Source: Nematopogon swammerdamellus
Taxonomy: Eukaryota; Arthropoda; Insecta; Lepidoptera; Adelidae
Direction of reading: 5' to 3'
DNA: 64,000 bases
Assembly: GCA_946902875.1 (NCBI GenBank)
Contig: OX336342.1
Span: forward strand, 13,943,523-14,007,522
Position 1 is the first letter of the stretch; each line of letters begins with the position of its first letter. Shown here one piece after another: positions 33,000 through 44,135 of the stretch. Position numbers and translations under genes: made by a program. Under the pieces are notes generated by a model that worked only from the letters and a program-made list of their open reading frames with translations, had not been told where the DNA came from and ran no database searches.

Positions 33000-33660
33000 C
33001 AATTACGGGGTGGTTAGAATGGCGACCGTGGTTATAACGGGAGGACGAATCGTTATTGGCGGAGAAGTAATCGAACAGGTTGAAAAGTACGTATAGCTTC
33101 GTCAAATTCCGCGGCTTGGTAGACAAGGTCTCCTTAAGGAGGCCGAAGGATGAATTCAACTGGGTTGGGCTGCCTCGGAAAGTTAAAATTCGCTCTGAGG
33201 TCTGACCTTCCGCAAAATGTAAGGACCCGTATATATGACCAGTGCGTTCTCCCGGTTATGACGTACGGGTGGAAAACGTGGACTCTGACTATAGTTGTTT
33301 TCCAAAGTTGCCCAGCGAGTGAGGGAGCTAGCCATGCTGGGAGTATAGCTACGAGAAATTGTGTAATGAAATGAATGAGGCAATCCGCCGACGCACCAAA
33401 GTACTAGATTTTGGACACCGGGTGGATAAGCTAAAGTGGCAGTAGGCTGGGCACGTTAGCCGAAGAGACAACGACCGTTGGAGTAACGGTGTCCTACACG
33501 GGCGGCCGTGGACAGGAAAATTGAGTACGGGAGAACCACCCGCCAGGTGGGACGACGACATGAAGTACGTTGGCGGAAATCAGTGGTCCGTAGCGCTGAC
33601 GGGAAACGGGAAGAAAATTGGAGAGGCGTATGTCCAGCAGTGGACGCTTACACGCTAACT
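33000..33660 (+). pseudogene. RTE-like LINE C-terminal remnant
   Basis: In shifting plus-strand frames one can read QVEKYV, LGWAA, SDLPQNVRTRIYDQCVLPVM, TYGWKTWTLT, LKWQ*AGH, GRPWTG and the typical final YVQQWTLTR-like words, the order found at the C-terminus of RTE/BovB-type LINE proteins. Several stops and frameshifts are present, so it is dead. Its 3' end also occurs at 24570-24640 and 31645-31735. It lies between the divergent RpL24 and MIX23 genes. The clade assignment is inference. Confidence 0.75.
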
Positions 33661-33714
33661 GACTGACATAGAATCCTCAGTCGAACTCGCGCAGAGTTCG
33701 ACTCGCACTTGCCC

Positions 33715-33830
33715 GGTTTTCAGGGTGCAAAAGATACAGCTCTTTACAGGTGTAAGACAGACAGACGGACGGACAGACGGCCTAAGCTCAGTGATATAGT
33801 CCCGTACGAATAAGCAACACTAAAAGTGTG
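33715..33830 (+). repeat. Common repeat fragment
   Basis: It holds AAAAGATACAGCTCTTTAC, GACAGACAGACGGACGGAC and AGTGATATAGTCCCGTACG, which match the 3' part of the repeat at 36515-37050. Confidence 0.6.
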
Positions 33831-33959
33831 GTGAAATTTGTATAATTTGAATACAGGAGAATTTTTATGAGGATGAAAATTGTTTAGGAGATTTTGGAAG
33901 TCAATCTAGGAGAATTTCAAAATTGGAGTTGGCAACACTGACGGAACGTTATCTAGGTC

Positions 33960-34140
33960 TGGCACAAGAGAGAACAAAGGAACGATGGCCCTGTAGATCA
34001 GCTGTGTTTTTTGGAGGTTAAAAAAAACCAGGGTTAATCTAGAGAAGATGCATCGCGGCGACGCATCTTCTCTCCCTAACCTAATGTTGAGGCGGTGTAT
34101 GTCGTTTTTGTACACTGTTGTTACAGCGCAAGCGTTCCTT
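33960..34140. repeat. Copy of the TTAAAAA/AACC repeat family
   Basis: It holds TGGCACAAGAGAGAACAAAGG, the hairpin AGAAGATGCATCGC / GCGACGCATCTTCT and TAACCTAATGTTGAGGCGG. AACAAAGG at the left is mirrored by CCTTTGTTCT at the right, so these may be the element's inverted ends. It lies about 180 bp before the MIX23 start. Confidence 0.6.
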
Positions 34141-34318
34141 TGTTCTAGCATGTGCCGCTTGCACGTTATCTATCAAATTATTGATTAGTAATCTGTGGCT
34201 GAGCTGAGATAACCTAAAAATACACCTTTCGGTAGTCACTCACGAAGTTTAGTAAATAACTGAATAAATATACGTGAAATTAAAACTTCGGAACTGTAGT
34301 CGTTTATGCGGTTTCAGG

Positions 34319-36966
34319 ATGCACTGTCAGGACTTCCTAGAATTTCAGGTTTCAAGACGATTTTTCAATTTCTATATAACTAATATAAACCACAATTTTA
34401 AAGATTCACAAGGTTTACAATAATTGTGTAAGGCACTTCCCAACGTCAATGTAAATAAGCTGCGCGTTAAACTCACACAGTTTCCACAGGCAGAGTTAGA
34501 GTAAGCGCGGGCTATACTCACACCCCGTTCCACATCGGCAGATTTGGAGTAACTACAGCTAACTTTTAAAATTGCTTGTAGGATATCCTCAAGAAGATGC
34601 GAGCATTTGATGACAAGATCGTGTATGCGCTCAATACGTCCATCCCTACCGAGTCATTCCGCGGCAAGGTGGACGCTAGTTTGGCCTGCGAGGATTTACA
34701 CTCGCAGATTCAACGCGGACACTCTGAAAGAGAGAACTTCATAAAAAACTGCATCCTTGCCAGCGCTGATACTGTGAAAAATCTTAAAGCTTTAAAGGAA
34801 CAAAATCCCAATGATTTTGAAGTTAATAAACATTTAAGCGCCGAACAAACAAAGGTATGTGGTGTGGATGTCCAAAATCTTTATTCTAAAATCTTTTATC
34901 TCTTATCAATTTTTAATCTTTTATCTTTATTCTACCTATGCACTTTTTAGTAACTAAGATAAATTCTTGATACACTTACTTTTCCGTTCATTTGTCACCG
35001 TTTCAAGCCAGCCAAGTGCGAGTTCGCCTCGCGCACAGATGGACTGTTTTTACGATAAAGCAAAAATAAAAAAACTTTCTTGTATAGGGTCCCCCAATTT
35101 TTTTACTTTTTGCTGTTTTATTATTTGTTAGGATATTCGCCATAATAACACAAATTCTGTGAAATTTCAACCGGCTGCTACTACCGAGGGCTTTATCTTT
35201 TGAACTACTATCGCATTTCAAAAGATACAGCCCTCGGACAGAGAAATGGAGTAGGCTTAATAATATGCTTCCATACAGATACATAACCCTAAAAACTAGT
35301 TTTTGGAAATATCTATAGGCAGCGCCAGTGGGGGTATCTCTTCTTAGTCTAACGCACGTGTCTATGCTGCACGGACACATGGCGAGCTTACCCCCACATT
35401 TTTCGCCAAGCGCTCTTAACTCTTGCCGGTACCTATAAACATTGTGATGATGTTTATAGATGATGATTCATCATAAATCATCAGTTCAGACCCACGTTGT
35501 TGTTGTTGTTGTTGTTGTTGTTTGCTGCCCAGCCTCTTGGGAAGGCGGGTGGGCCATTCTCCGCACTGAGACCTCAAGACGGTCCGTTGTACGTTGGCGC
35601 TCGGGTAGTGTTACTCCAGCCACCCAAGCTCTTTCATGAAGTGGAGCACTCTTCTCAGTCGCTTCCACACTCCATGGGCAGTTCCCACGTTCCCAAGAAA
35701 CTGCAGTCGTTCTTCTGCCACCACCGGACACTCCAGGAGCACGTGGGTGGCTGATTCGTCTTCCGCCATGCAACCTCTGCACAGGGGACTGTCGGTGACA
35801 CCTATTGTAAACAAGTGTCTGTTGAGTGGGCAGTGACCCGAAAAAGTCCTACCGCCATACGCAGTTGACCCCTGTGGAACTTTAGCAGGCACTTCCTGAG
35901 TCGCAGGTCCGGTTTGGGAATGGCTTCCCGGGATTGTCTGCAGTCCCTGGTGTTGGCCCAAAGATTTTCATGTTTAGATTTTGTTAGTTGATATAGCCAA
36001 TATTTGAACTGGCTGATTGGTAAGGGTACACACGGTTCTGGGCCTTCTGCACTCCAGCTGGAGCCCCGTTTAGCCAGCTCCTCCGCCGCATCGTTCCCGT
36101 AGGAGCCGCTGTGCCCCCTGATCCACTCTAGGGTTACCTTGTTGTTTACCGCTATACCCTCTAGCAGTGGCGGCTTTGACCTATAAATCTTAGTGAGGCG
36201 ACTAAAAAATCCACCTACATTGCTATTACTTTATGATAAATTGAAAAACCTAAACCTAATTTTTTTTGGCCCTAACAATACTTAACCGAAAACTACTATC
36301 GAATCGCGCACCGAGGGTACCGTATCGCCATGTCACGGCTAGCGCCACTAGATGAATTTCATAACACGCCACGCCATCTAGATGGCGTGTTATGAAATAC
36401 TTCATATTAGTTAGTCACGATTAGAAAATGATTCATCATCTATTTGGTAGATGGCGCGCGCACATACACTTTTTGAAACCAAAAAGTGTATGCGCGCGCG
36501 CCATCTATGGGAACCCCCGTGAGTTTTTTACTTTTTCTTATTTTCATTATTTTTTGTTATATCGGCCATAATAACACATTTTCTGTGAACATTTCAACGG
36601 GCTACCAAATTACGGTTCAAGAGATACAGGCCTCGGACAGACGGACGGACAGACAAGCGGCGGGTGGCCGAGTGGTTTGGGCATTGGCTTCAAATGCGAG
36701 AGGTGCGAGGTTCGAATCCGGTCGGCGTGTAACAATGAGTTTTTTTCTGACGAAAAAATTTACGTGTATGCATACCTACACCTGCTGCTGCCGCATAGCA
36801 GCCTCGGCTGTGTTCTCCTCTAGTCTAGTATAGCCAGCAATCCAGGGAAGTGTCCGGTATGGCACCTACCTTCTCGGAGGTGATATTGGCTGGTCGGAGC
36901 ATGCGCTTCGGCCCCTCCGGCTCAGCCACCCATACCGGATTACATTAAAAAAAAGACAGACGGCCG

Positions 36967-36998
<32 letters not shown>

Positions 36999-39556
36999 GC
37001 GTAGGCTTAGTAATAGGGTCCCGTACCGGATACGGAACCCTAAAAACAAAAACAAAAGAATTCGCAAAAGTGAGATTCGAACCAACGTCACTAGATTGAA
37101 AAGCGAAGCATATACCATTGAGCTATGAAACTTACCGTAACTAGTGCGAATTTCGCCATCATGTTAATCACGGAGGTAAAACAAACCGACTTATAGAAAA
37201 CGTGAATCGCCCCATCTCGCTCTGCATTCTTTTAATTGGATATAGATGTCTCGTCCGGCGCCATTTATCAGAGCCTCAGCTGCTCCCTACATCCAAAGCC
37301 TCCAAGGTCAACCTGTTGTCTTTACGCTTGGTGAAGCGATATCAAAATAAGCGATTCGTCGCCGCACCGGACCGGGGTGAGTCACCATATGCCATGCCGT
37401 ACGTGACACGTCACACGTCACGTCTGTGTGTGTGTGCGTGCTGTGTTGGTGGTGTTGATGCACTAACACATCTTTAACGTATTTCGTCGCGCGCGTCGCA
37501 CCAGCTGCCTCCGCCTCCTCCGCGCCGCCGCCGCGCGTGATCAGTTCGGATCGGATATACTTGACTTTTTTAAGTTTTCTTTCTTGATATTTAGAAATGT
37601 TTTTTTTTCTTTACTTTCAAAATAATTAAGTGAGGCGGTGCTTCACTTGCTTCACCTGGGGAACCGCCACTGCCCTCTAGTGCCTGGTGGCACTGGAGTA
37701 TCAGTCCAGAGTTGATTGTCACGGTGTTTAGGGCCTGTAGCACCGATGCGCTGTCCGACAGTACTCTGATCTGGTATCCAGTGATTGCGTACTGCTGCTG
37801 CTGCCTCTATTATTCCGATGCACTCAGCCTGGAAGATTGAGTTGTGAATACCTAGTATGTTTAGGTCAAGTGAGAAAGCTGCTGCCCCTGTACCCGACCC
37901 TGTTTTTGACGCATCGGTGTATATTCTTACCCCGAGGTAATAATATACCTTATGCTGTGTCCGTGCAGCATAGACACGTGCGTTAGACTATAGAAGAGAT
38001 ACCCCCACAATTATTGCCGAACACTCTTCGTGGAGCTGCCTATAGATATTTCCAAAAACTAGTTTTTAGGGTTATGTATCTGAATGGAAGCATATTACTA
38101 AGCCTACTCCATTTCTCTGTCCGAGGGCTGTATCTTTTGAAACGCGATAGTAGTTCAAAAGAATATACCATTCGGGGTCCGAACCCCGAATAGTCCTTAG
38201 GTTCCTCAGCTAGTTTTACATAGTAGTGTTTGTCAAACACGTGTGTTTTCCTGATTCTATCACACGGTGCCTCGATCAGGGGATTTTTTTTATGATTTCC
38301 TGTAGTATGGTCGTGTGTGGTGTTTGTGTGCTAGCCCTCCACAGTCCTAGGGCGTTCAGCCTAATTGCTGCGGATGCCGCCTCTTGTTGTATGAAAAGCT
38401 CAAGAGGTGGAAGGCAGAGCATGGCTTCCATCGCTGCCGTGGGTGTTGTGCGCATGCACCCTGTGGTCGCAACGCACGCTAGACGCTGGAAACTTTGGAG
38501 TTTGTTAATAACTGTGCTGAGTTTGGTCCTGGGCCACCATACTACTGCACCATAGGTTACCATAGGTCTTATTATAGCTGAGTATAGCCACAGCGTAATA
38601 TTGGGGTTGAGTCCCATGTCTTACCTATGAGTCTGCGACATTGCCAAAAGGCTTTAAGCTTTATTTATTTTGAGAGTTCAGACACACATGATTATTTTAT
38701 TAGGTTTGCTGTTCTTCATTAAGACGTTCCTATGACCACCTCTCGTCTCCATCATCATACTAGCTCTGTATTGTCACCAGAATTTTTATAAGTGTGCTAA
38801 GATTCAAATCGATACGACGAATTTAGAAGTGGATGAAAGTGAGATGCAAGATTTGCTCACTATGGTAACATCAAGGTCCAACAATTAAGGATGTTAATAA
38901 ATAAAGCCTGTTGAAGTGTGAATATTGTTCAGTGTTTACATGCAGAGTGTTTCGTAGCCATTCCCCCTTCTTACACGCAAGATAATTGCATGTGCGGTTG
39001 CTTCGTGCCCCGTATCGCCGCGCTGCTTACTCCGGCTGCCCCCCCTCACGGCGTGTACAACCCGAGACCTTTGCTCATAAGAATTTGTTCTATAACCTAT
39101 TTTGTCTATAACCATTTAAGATTATAGGAATTTGAACCAAGTTTGCGATGGCTTCACTGAACATAATATCCGGGCCCATTGGCAGTAAAGGAGTGTGTCA
39201 ATCGAGGTCAGAACTAGCGAGTGGCCACTCTTAGATAGCTTGAACCGTAACAAACCGACGGACGGACGGATACCTGACCGATTACATAAGGTCCCTGGCT
39301 ACGAAACCTTAAAAAGGAAAAAAAAGGCCTCTAGAAGAAAAATGCTATCTAGATTGTTGACTCCAACTGGGGAATGCCCTGGTGAAAGGTATGCGGTAGG
39401 TACCTCTGTGTACACCTGTATATATTTATATTTTGTTTGTTGCAGCTGAGAGTTCTGCGAACTGAATTGAGTGTGGAAGAAGTGGTAAAAGAGAAAACTA
39501 CAAAATTATTTACAGAGAAATGCAGAATGTTTTATAAGCCGCCGACTGTTTTATGA
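34319..39556 (+). CDS. MIX23: MIX23 / CCDC58 mitochondrial protein
   Basis: The MIX23 (CCDC58) family acts in the mitochondrial intermembrane space as an import-related factor. Three exons are readable: 34319-34348, 34582-34854 and 39446-39556, all phase 0, giving 137 aa (human about 144). Exon 1 encodes only MHCQDFLEFQ; exon 2 shows KKMRAFDDKIVYALNT, FRGKVDAS, CEDLHSQI and FIKNCILASADTVKNL; exon 3 shows VLRTELSVEEVVKEKT and the basic end FTEKCRMFYKPP. Cysteines at residues 3, 46, 67 and 127 are visible. The exon 1 donor (GTTTCA) is weak. An AG precedes the ATG by one base, so an upstream exon with another start is possible. Intron 2 (4.6 kb) holds the nested transposon stack. Confidence 0.9.
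35000..35290 (+). repeat. Common lepidopteran repeat
   Basis: It starts AGCCAAGTGCGAGTTCGCC, passes ATATTCGCCATAATAACAC and TTTCAACCGGCTGC, and ends ACATAACCCTAAAAAC. Its second half is the left partner of the inverted pair with 37949-38161. Confidence 0.7.
35163..35392 (+). repeat. Left arm of long inverted repeat pair
   Basis: From CTTTTGAACTACTATCGC near 35196 to GCTGCACGGACAC at 35379, it is the near-exact reverse complement of 37949-38161, 2.6 kb away, apart from one indel of about 20 bases. It sits just outside the 3' end of the LINE at 35480-38640. Confidence 0.75.
36645..36955 (+). mobile_element. tRNA-headed SINE inside hAT
   Basis: The head reads GCGGGTGGCCGAGTGG (A box) and GAGGTTCGAATCC (B box), Ser/Leu-tRNA-like. 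The body follows (TTTACGTGTATGCATACC, GGCTGTGTTCTCCTCTAG, GATATTGGCTGGTCGG) and the tail is poly(A). It splits a GACAGACGGAC-type repeat: pieces of that repeat lie at 36515-36645 and 36955-37050. Confidence 0.85.
37075..37140 (-). repeat. tRNA-like sequence
   Basis: On the minus strand, CATAGCTCAATGGTATATGC (A-box-like) and TTGGTTCGAATCTCAC (B-box-like) are spaced as in a tRNA. The acceptor-stem halves do not pair convincingly. Similar heads occur at 12940-13015 and 50770-50830. I take it as a SINE head or tRNA relic. Confidence 0.5.
37949..38161 (-). mobile_element. 213-bp insertion in LINE, right inverted arm
   Basis: It is flanked by the 8-bp direct repeat AATATACC (37941-37948 and 38162-38169); removing the insertion restores a LINE reading frame. 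Its reverse complement matches 35163-35392. One end has a small hairpin (TGCTG with CAGCA around TGTCCGTG). The class is unknown. Confidence 0.7.
38641..39124. other. MIX23 intron 2, unassigned
   Basis: No reading frame or complete repeat is recognised. Near 39080-39120, GTTCTATAACCTATTTTGTC leads into the remnant at 39125; the inverse of these words occurs at 62065-62105. Confidence 0.4.
39125..39230 (-). mobile_element. Old 3' remnant of R2-like element
   Basis: GTTTGCGATGGCTTCACTG, CCGGGCCCATTGGCAG and ACTAGCGAGTGGCCACTC match the 3' untranslated part of the element at 48350-48490 in reverse. It is more diverged than the copy at 25675. Confidence 0.7.
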
Positions 39557-40950
39557 AAACTGCCCAGTGAATTTTTTTCTACATGAATATTATAGTGATA
39601 TAGGCATGAAATAAGAAAATGTACAAACCTATTTATATTCAATGTTTTATTTTCTACTATTTACAAAAATCAACTACTCTATAAATATACAAATTATTAA
39701 GAAAATGGAATAAATTAATCTGTATTGCATTTATTGTAATATCACTCATATAATGCGCACTTCACAAATGTTAGGTATTCCTACCGCCCTACAGATGTGC
39801 ATAGATGAAAGACGTTCAGAATGTTGCGCAATTCCATCGCAGTAGTCGTAGTAATACTGAGCACCACTCCGCCTTCTTGAAATTATTTTGTAACAGAAAA
39901 TACATTTTTAGTCATCCATTTTATACTATTTGATGTGCGTTTTTGTTAGTTATGTAAGTACTGATTGGATTTAAGACAGATAGAATAATTTTATAATGGG
40001 AGCATTCCTATGCGTATATAGGTATAGGGAAATGAAATATTCATGCCAGAAATTGCTATTGGTGGGATGGCGCCACTCAGTTCCCTTAGGTTTTCTATTC
40101 CTTTCTTCAGCCTGTTTCCATTTTGGTTCCATACTCAGTTGAAAACGGAACCTAATGATGTGACTCATGCGTTCATCATAGGGTCATAATAACTAGTAAA
40201 CGGTTGATCTTACCAAGTTGAAATTTGGTACGTAATTAGAGATTATTATTTGCATAAACTTTAGAAGACATTTTCAAAATGTATTAAACATTGCCTAATC
40301 GAATGTAACATTGGAATAATACAAATATTTTTTTTAATAATATAATGATTTTTTATATTATTGTGTTTTATACATTATGTACACTTCTCAAATATTTTTT
40401 ATATTAAAATAATGTATTCAAAAATAATTTAAAGGGCTACTTTTGGCTAGCGTTGGGCCATTGTATAGTCAGTGTGAGTTTTTGAGTATGTAGGTGAGTT
40501 TTTTTATAAAATATGGTGGGAATGTGTTATTATTTAATTTTTTTCAACACTATGTAAAATTGTCTGTATGAAAATAAACAAATACAAATGGATAGTTTAG
40601 GAAATAAGATTAATTTGTTATTGGTGACAAACAAGGCAATAAGCTGTTTAATTTATTTCTTCAGGGTTTTATTGATTAGGTACCTGTGTTGGGCGTAAAT
40701 AGTTTGGTGGACAGACACTAACACTGCAATTTGTCCGGTCCTGGGTTTTTATTTGCATTTGATTGTGTGAATTTTACACACTTGCCCACATTTTGAATCA
40801 TTAAATTTTATTTTATTACATAGGTAATAAAATTATATGGCCATGTGCGTCCTAAGACATCTTAAGGGTGGCTCGGAGCTATGTCGTGCTTTCAATAAAA
40901 AAAAAGGTAGGCTTCTAGACTGTGTTCTGAATTTTGAACTCCCAACAAGA
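39557..40950. other. Spacer between MIX23 and UPF0389 genes
   Basis: AT-rich DNA after the MIX23 stop, probably including its 3' UTR (AATAAA words from about 39709). A short repeat with TTAAGGGTGGCTCGG lies at 40860-40885. I see no other gene. Confidence 0.45.
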
Positions 40951-41315
40951 TGTTTTAGAGCTGAAAGGGTTCTTGCAAGTGGCTAGACTGGACGTCCCTC
41001 TTACGGGAGAGGCCAACCCGGGCTAGGGCTCCTTGGTGTACGTCAAGTCGGAGCTCGTGCAAGATGTCTCCCGGCAGTTGCCAGGAGTGGTGTAGCGACA
41101 GCACAGGCGTGCCGGCGGTGGACTGCTGCAGCACATGTGGGATAGAAGAGGACCTACTCCATATATTGTTGGAATGTGGCCAGAACCGTAAACTGAGGCA
41201 GAAGCTATTGAGAAACTTAAGAACTGACAGACTCAACCTGTTTTTTAAAATACATGAAGCCTTGGGACAAGCTCAGAGGGAATATTTTTTTAAATTCGTA
41301 CACAAAATAATTTAA
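40951..41315 (+). pseudogene. LINE C-terminal fragment
   Basis: The frame from about 41064 to 41315 reads CCSTCGIEEDLLHILLECG followed by a Leu/Arg-rich end, the C-terminal zinc-knuckle pattern of jockey/CR1-type LINE proteins. Upstream the frame shifts. It is short and dead. It lies just beyond the 3' end of the UPF0389 gene, on the opposite strand. Confidence 0.65.
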
Positions 41316-41569
41316 ACTTATATGTTCAAGCCATACAACTATTAATTTAGAATAAACCACATCATACAATGAAAAATCTTTAACAAAATAAAAAATATAT
41401 AATCCACAAAGTGGCTGACTCAAAAGCTTATAGTACTCTATCTTAAATTCCAATTATTCAACAAAATTTCAAAGTTATTAATTCTAATTTATGTACAACA
41501 TTAATGTTGAGATTTAAGAAGCATAAATATAATTAATCGAGTATCCCGTCTGGGTTCGACAGTGTTCAT

Positions 41570-42890
41570 CTAAGAAGTTTTTGCGGCCGCCTCCTTCTGC
41601 TTATAGCTTTCATTGTATTCCTTGTGCCAGTCCAAGTTCTGCTGATGTACAGATTCACCTCTTTTGACAGCATTTTTCCCCATTATAATTGCTCCAACAC
41701 TGGCCAGTGCAGTTAAAACCATCAGTATATTTGATATCTTAATTCTGGCCTGGCTTCGTGCACGTTCAATAACTTCAGGTCTGAAATTTTAACATGCCAC
41801 TATGAGTAAATACCTAAAATAAAATTTTAAATTATACACTACGGCTTCCTCTGCAATTAAAACTGAGCATGTCCTTTTTGAATCAGTAAGAAACCCTAGT
41901 TGGATGGACTAAACCGAATGGAATTTGAGAAGTCCTTGCGCACTCAGCAATCAGATTGCTGACGTGACCAGTATTTGCGTTGAGCTTTTCAACATTGGCT
42001 GATTGATGTCGCCTGAATGTCGGCGTGTGACCGGTCGACGTTGACGCGTGCGATGAGAATTTCAATGTCAGTCCATACAAAATACTTAAATCCTCACTTG
42101 TTGTAGGTATATTATTTTATGGAGAATTTTATTGGATTTCAAGTGTCAATAGAAGTTATTGATCTGACTTGATTACGAAATATTTGGGTTTGCATATACT
42201 TGGCGGACGGGGCACCAAATTTTGCGAATTTTCGCGTGGGGCAAATGTAATGGAGCAGTAGTTCCAACCTTGTATTAATTGGAAGTGAAGGGGTTAACAA
42301 TACTAGGTAAATCAACACAAGTATGTTTGATATATTTTTCCTGTTCAGCTACCTATACAATCTAAAAAGGAAGAATTGAGCAATAATTCTTACCTTAGAC
42401 AACCTACCAATGTGCTTAGATACCTAGGTAGGTACTTGTAAAACCCTAAAAACCTGCAAAGTTTCTTGCCACTTTTTCTTCTTGGACTCTAATGGACTAT
42501 CAAAAACAACTTCGAGAGTACGTATTTAATAGGAATGCTCAAATATACAATTTTATAACATGTATCTAGCTAGGAATACATATGTACCTATGTATGTATA
42601 ATATGTACAACAATGTGATTTCGTGGTAAATCGTCTAGTAATCTGATGAATCAAGTTATTTTTATGGAATACCTACACAAGGAAAAAATATTGTTATGTA
42701 ATATTACTAACGACACAAACTGCGGCACCTCTTCAACACTCTTGAATTTCTTCGACCATACGAGCATTTTTTTCTCCAAATTACTTGGCCGGTACCGGGG
42801 TGACATCGACGGTGAAGGCGTCTCCGACATGCATCTTATCAGTACATTTCTCACTAGACGAGGCGCAGTTTTCACGAGTTGCGACATCAT
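41570..42890 (-). CDS. UPF0389 / FAM162-like membrane protein
   Basis: Two exons, 42890-42712 and 41780-41570 (stop TAG), join in phase and encode 129 aa. The N-terminus (MMSQLVKTAPRLVRNVLIRC) is basic and hydrophobic, like a mitochondrial targeting peptide. Then come RPSNLEKKMLVWSKKF and EEVPQFVSPEVIERAR, one membrane segment (ISNILMVLTALASVGAIIM, about residues 75-93) and RGESVHQQNLDWHKEYNE. These match the UPF0389/FAM162 family (fly CG9231; mammalian FAM162A is a mitochondrial pro-apoptotic factor). The function here is unproven. A second Met follows the first directly. The start codon is only about 100 bp from the left end of the 7.2 kb TIR element, so the promoter lies in the remaining 100 bp or within the transposon. 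Confidence 0.88.
41781..42711. other. Intron of the UPF0389 gene
   Basis: A 0.93 kb AT-rich intron with no repeat that I can delimit. A GC-richer patch at 41880-42060 has no coding or repeat match elsewhere in the window. Confidence 0.5.
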
Positions 42891-43204
42891 TGTCGACGAA
42901 AATTACAAGTGGAGACTAAAAAAACTGAATCACAAGTCACACACAACTCACAAGACAATTACAGAGCAAAGAATAAAATAGTAATAGGTAGGGCGTTTCA
43001 ATTCAACTAAATCTTCCCTTCGCCGTTATGTTGGCTCCACTGCAAAGAATATAATACTACTAGGGCGTAGAAGAAGCACAAGCCCATACAAAATTTGTTT
43101 GCCTATGTTTTAACCTTGAAGCGCCAAATTTTCCCACACGGCGAATTTCAGAACTAGCACTCGGCGGGAATTTCGAATTTAATTTATTTTTAGTAGGTAG
43201 GTAC

Positions 43205-43340
43205 TGCACATTTAGCCAAACTGGGACCATTTCACACTGATATTCCTAAAATTGTCAGCCCACTTTGACTGAGCAGGCAGGACTGACAATTTTAGAAATA
43301 TCAGTGTGAAATGGTCACAGTTTGGCTAAATGTGCCAAAT
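43205..43340. repeat. Fold-back repeat inside the 7.2 kb element
   Basis: The left arm (GCACATTTAGCCAAACTGGG, then CATTTCACACTGATATTCC) and the right arm (GAAATATCAGTGTGAAATGG, then CAGTTTGGCTAAATGTGCC) are about 57 bp each and nearly identical in inverse, around a loop of about 22 bases. It looks like a small MITE. Confidence 0.8.
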
Positions 43341-43640
43341 AAATAACATCATGAGTTCACAACAAATGCTTTTTATTACGAAATGAAGTGTTTGTACAAG
43401 TAAACTATTACACAACTAAATTATAATAAGCAATTTCATCCAAATAATTGGACTGTACATAATAAGTTTGTTTTATGACCTTATTTTGTTTGTTTTTCTC
43501 TTAAACATTTTTTATATAGTGAAGTTCGCCTATAACAACTTGGCTTATAACAAGTGTGTACATAATAAATAACTCATAACTGAATGCTTATATAAAATGA
43601 ACATCCTCATATTACTACATACTTACAAAATTACATATAA

Positions 43641-44135
43641 TTACAAATGCACGATTTCCTCGAACATTTCATAAAACAATTCGTTTTTAACTGTTGTGAG
43701 CTGGGGCGCTTCACAAATGAAGTTTTCTAAATTATTTATTAAATGTGACTGACCTTGTAAGTTACAGTTTTAAGTTTGAACTACGACTGTGCGCTACTAT
43801 GTCACTAATCATCCATCACAGTTTTTAATCCAGCGAGAATTGCTGGACTGTGGGATTGTTCTTATTTCCACAGCTTGATCTTACGCCCCCAAACATGTTT
43901 TCCAAATTATCTTGATTTAGACAGTTCGTTGAGACTAAATAAAAGTCTAGACGTTGTAACATTTTAAACAAACGCTCAAATGCTTCTATTGTAGCAATCC
44001 ACTCATTTTGGGAAGGTTGAGTGGCCCTCGCTCCTAACCACTTTCAATGTTCAATGACTTGCTTGTGTTGTTGCCCAAAGAGCTGGTCCACATCTTCTAC
44101 GAGGTTCGCCGTTGTCACTGCTTGCAGGGGCAGCT
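43641..44135 (-). pseudogene. P-element/THAP9-type transposase, C-terminal relic
   Basis: On the minus strand, with frame changes, one reads VEDVDQLFGQQHKQ, WIATIEAFERLFKML, then LNQDNLENMFGGVR, CGNKNNPTVQQF, LAGLKTVMDD, and finally an acidic end (NELFYEMFEEIVHL) with a stop at 43641. QD-x-LEN-x-FG-x-x-R followed by NNPT-x-x-QF is the signature of the C-terminal domain of P-element and THAP9 transposases. At least two stops or frameshifts break it, and the catalytic and DNA-binding parts are not found. It lies inside the 42991-50214 element. Confidence 0.75.

Larger units (their letters stand above)
36165..37672. mobile_element. 1.5 kb non-autonomous hAT element
   Basis: It begins CAGTGGCGGCTTTG and ends GAACCGCCACTG. 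It is flanked on both sides by the 8-bp duplication CCCTCTAG (36157-36164 and 37673-37680), the hAT hallmark. The interrupted LINE frame resumes on the other side. The interior contains a common repeat, a tRNA-SINE (36645-36955), two strong short palindromes and no transposase. Confidence 0.9.
35480..38640 (-). mobile_element. LINE with RNase H region, interrupted
   Basis: On the minus strand, from 38617 downward, one reads the end of a reverse transcriptase (YSAIIRPMVTYGAVVWWP), then an RNase H-like domain (YTDASKTGSGTGAAAF and, after the interruption, VTLEWIRGHSGSYGND with AAEELA). Next comes a zinc-knuckle tail (FSGHCPLNRHL, LCRGC, ESATHVLLECP) and a (TTG)n run at 35497-35521 that is the 3' tail. 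RNase H points to the I/LOA group of LINEs. The copy is broken by insertions at 36165-37672 and 37949-38161 and by frameshifts. It lies in MIX23 intron 2. Confidence 0.8.

Noticed and set aside
35497..35521. A (TTG)n array as a possible CRISPR or satellite
   Set aside because: It is a simple microsatellite at the 3' end of a LINE, with no spacers.
36648..36735. A tRNA-Ser/Leu-like sequence
   Set aside because: The A and B boxes are good, but it runs straight into a SINE body with poly(A), and similar copies occur at 5380-5460. It is a SINE head and not a tRNA gene.
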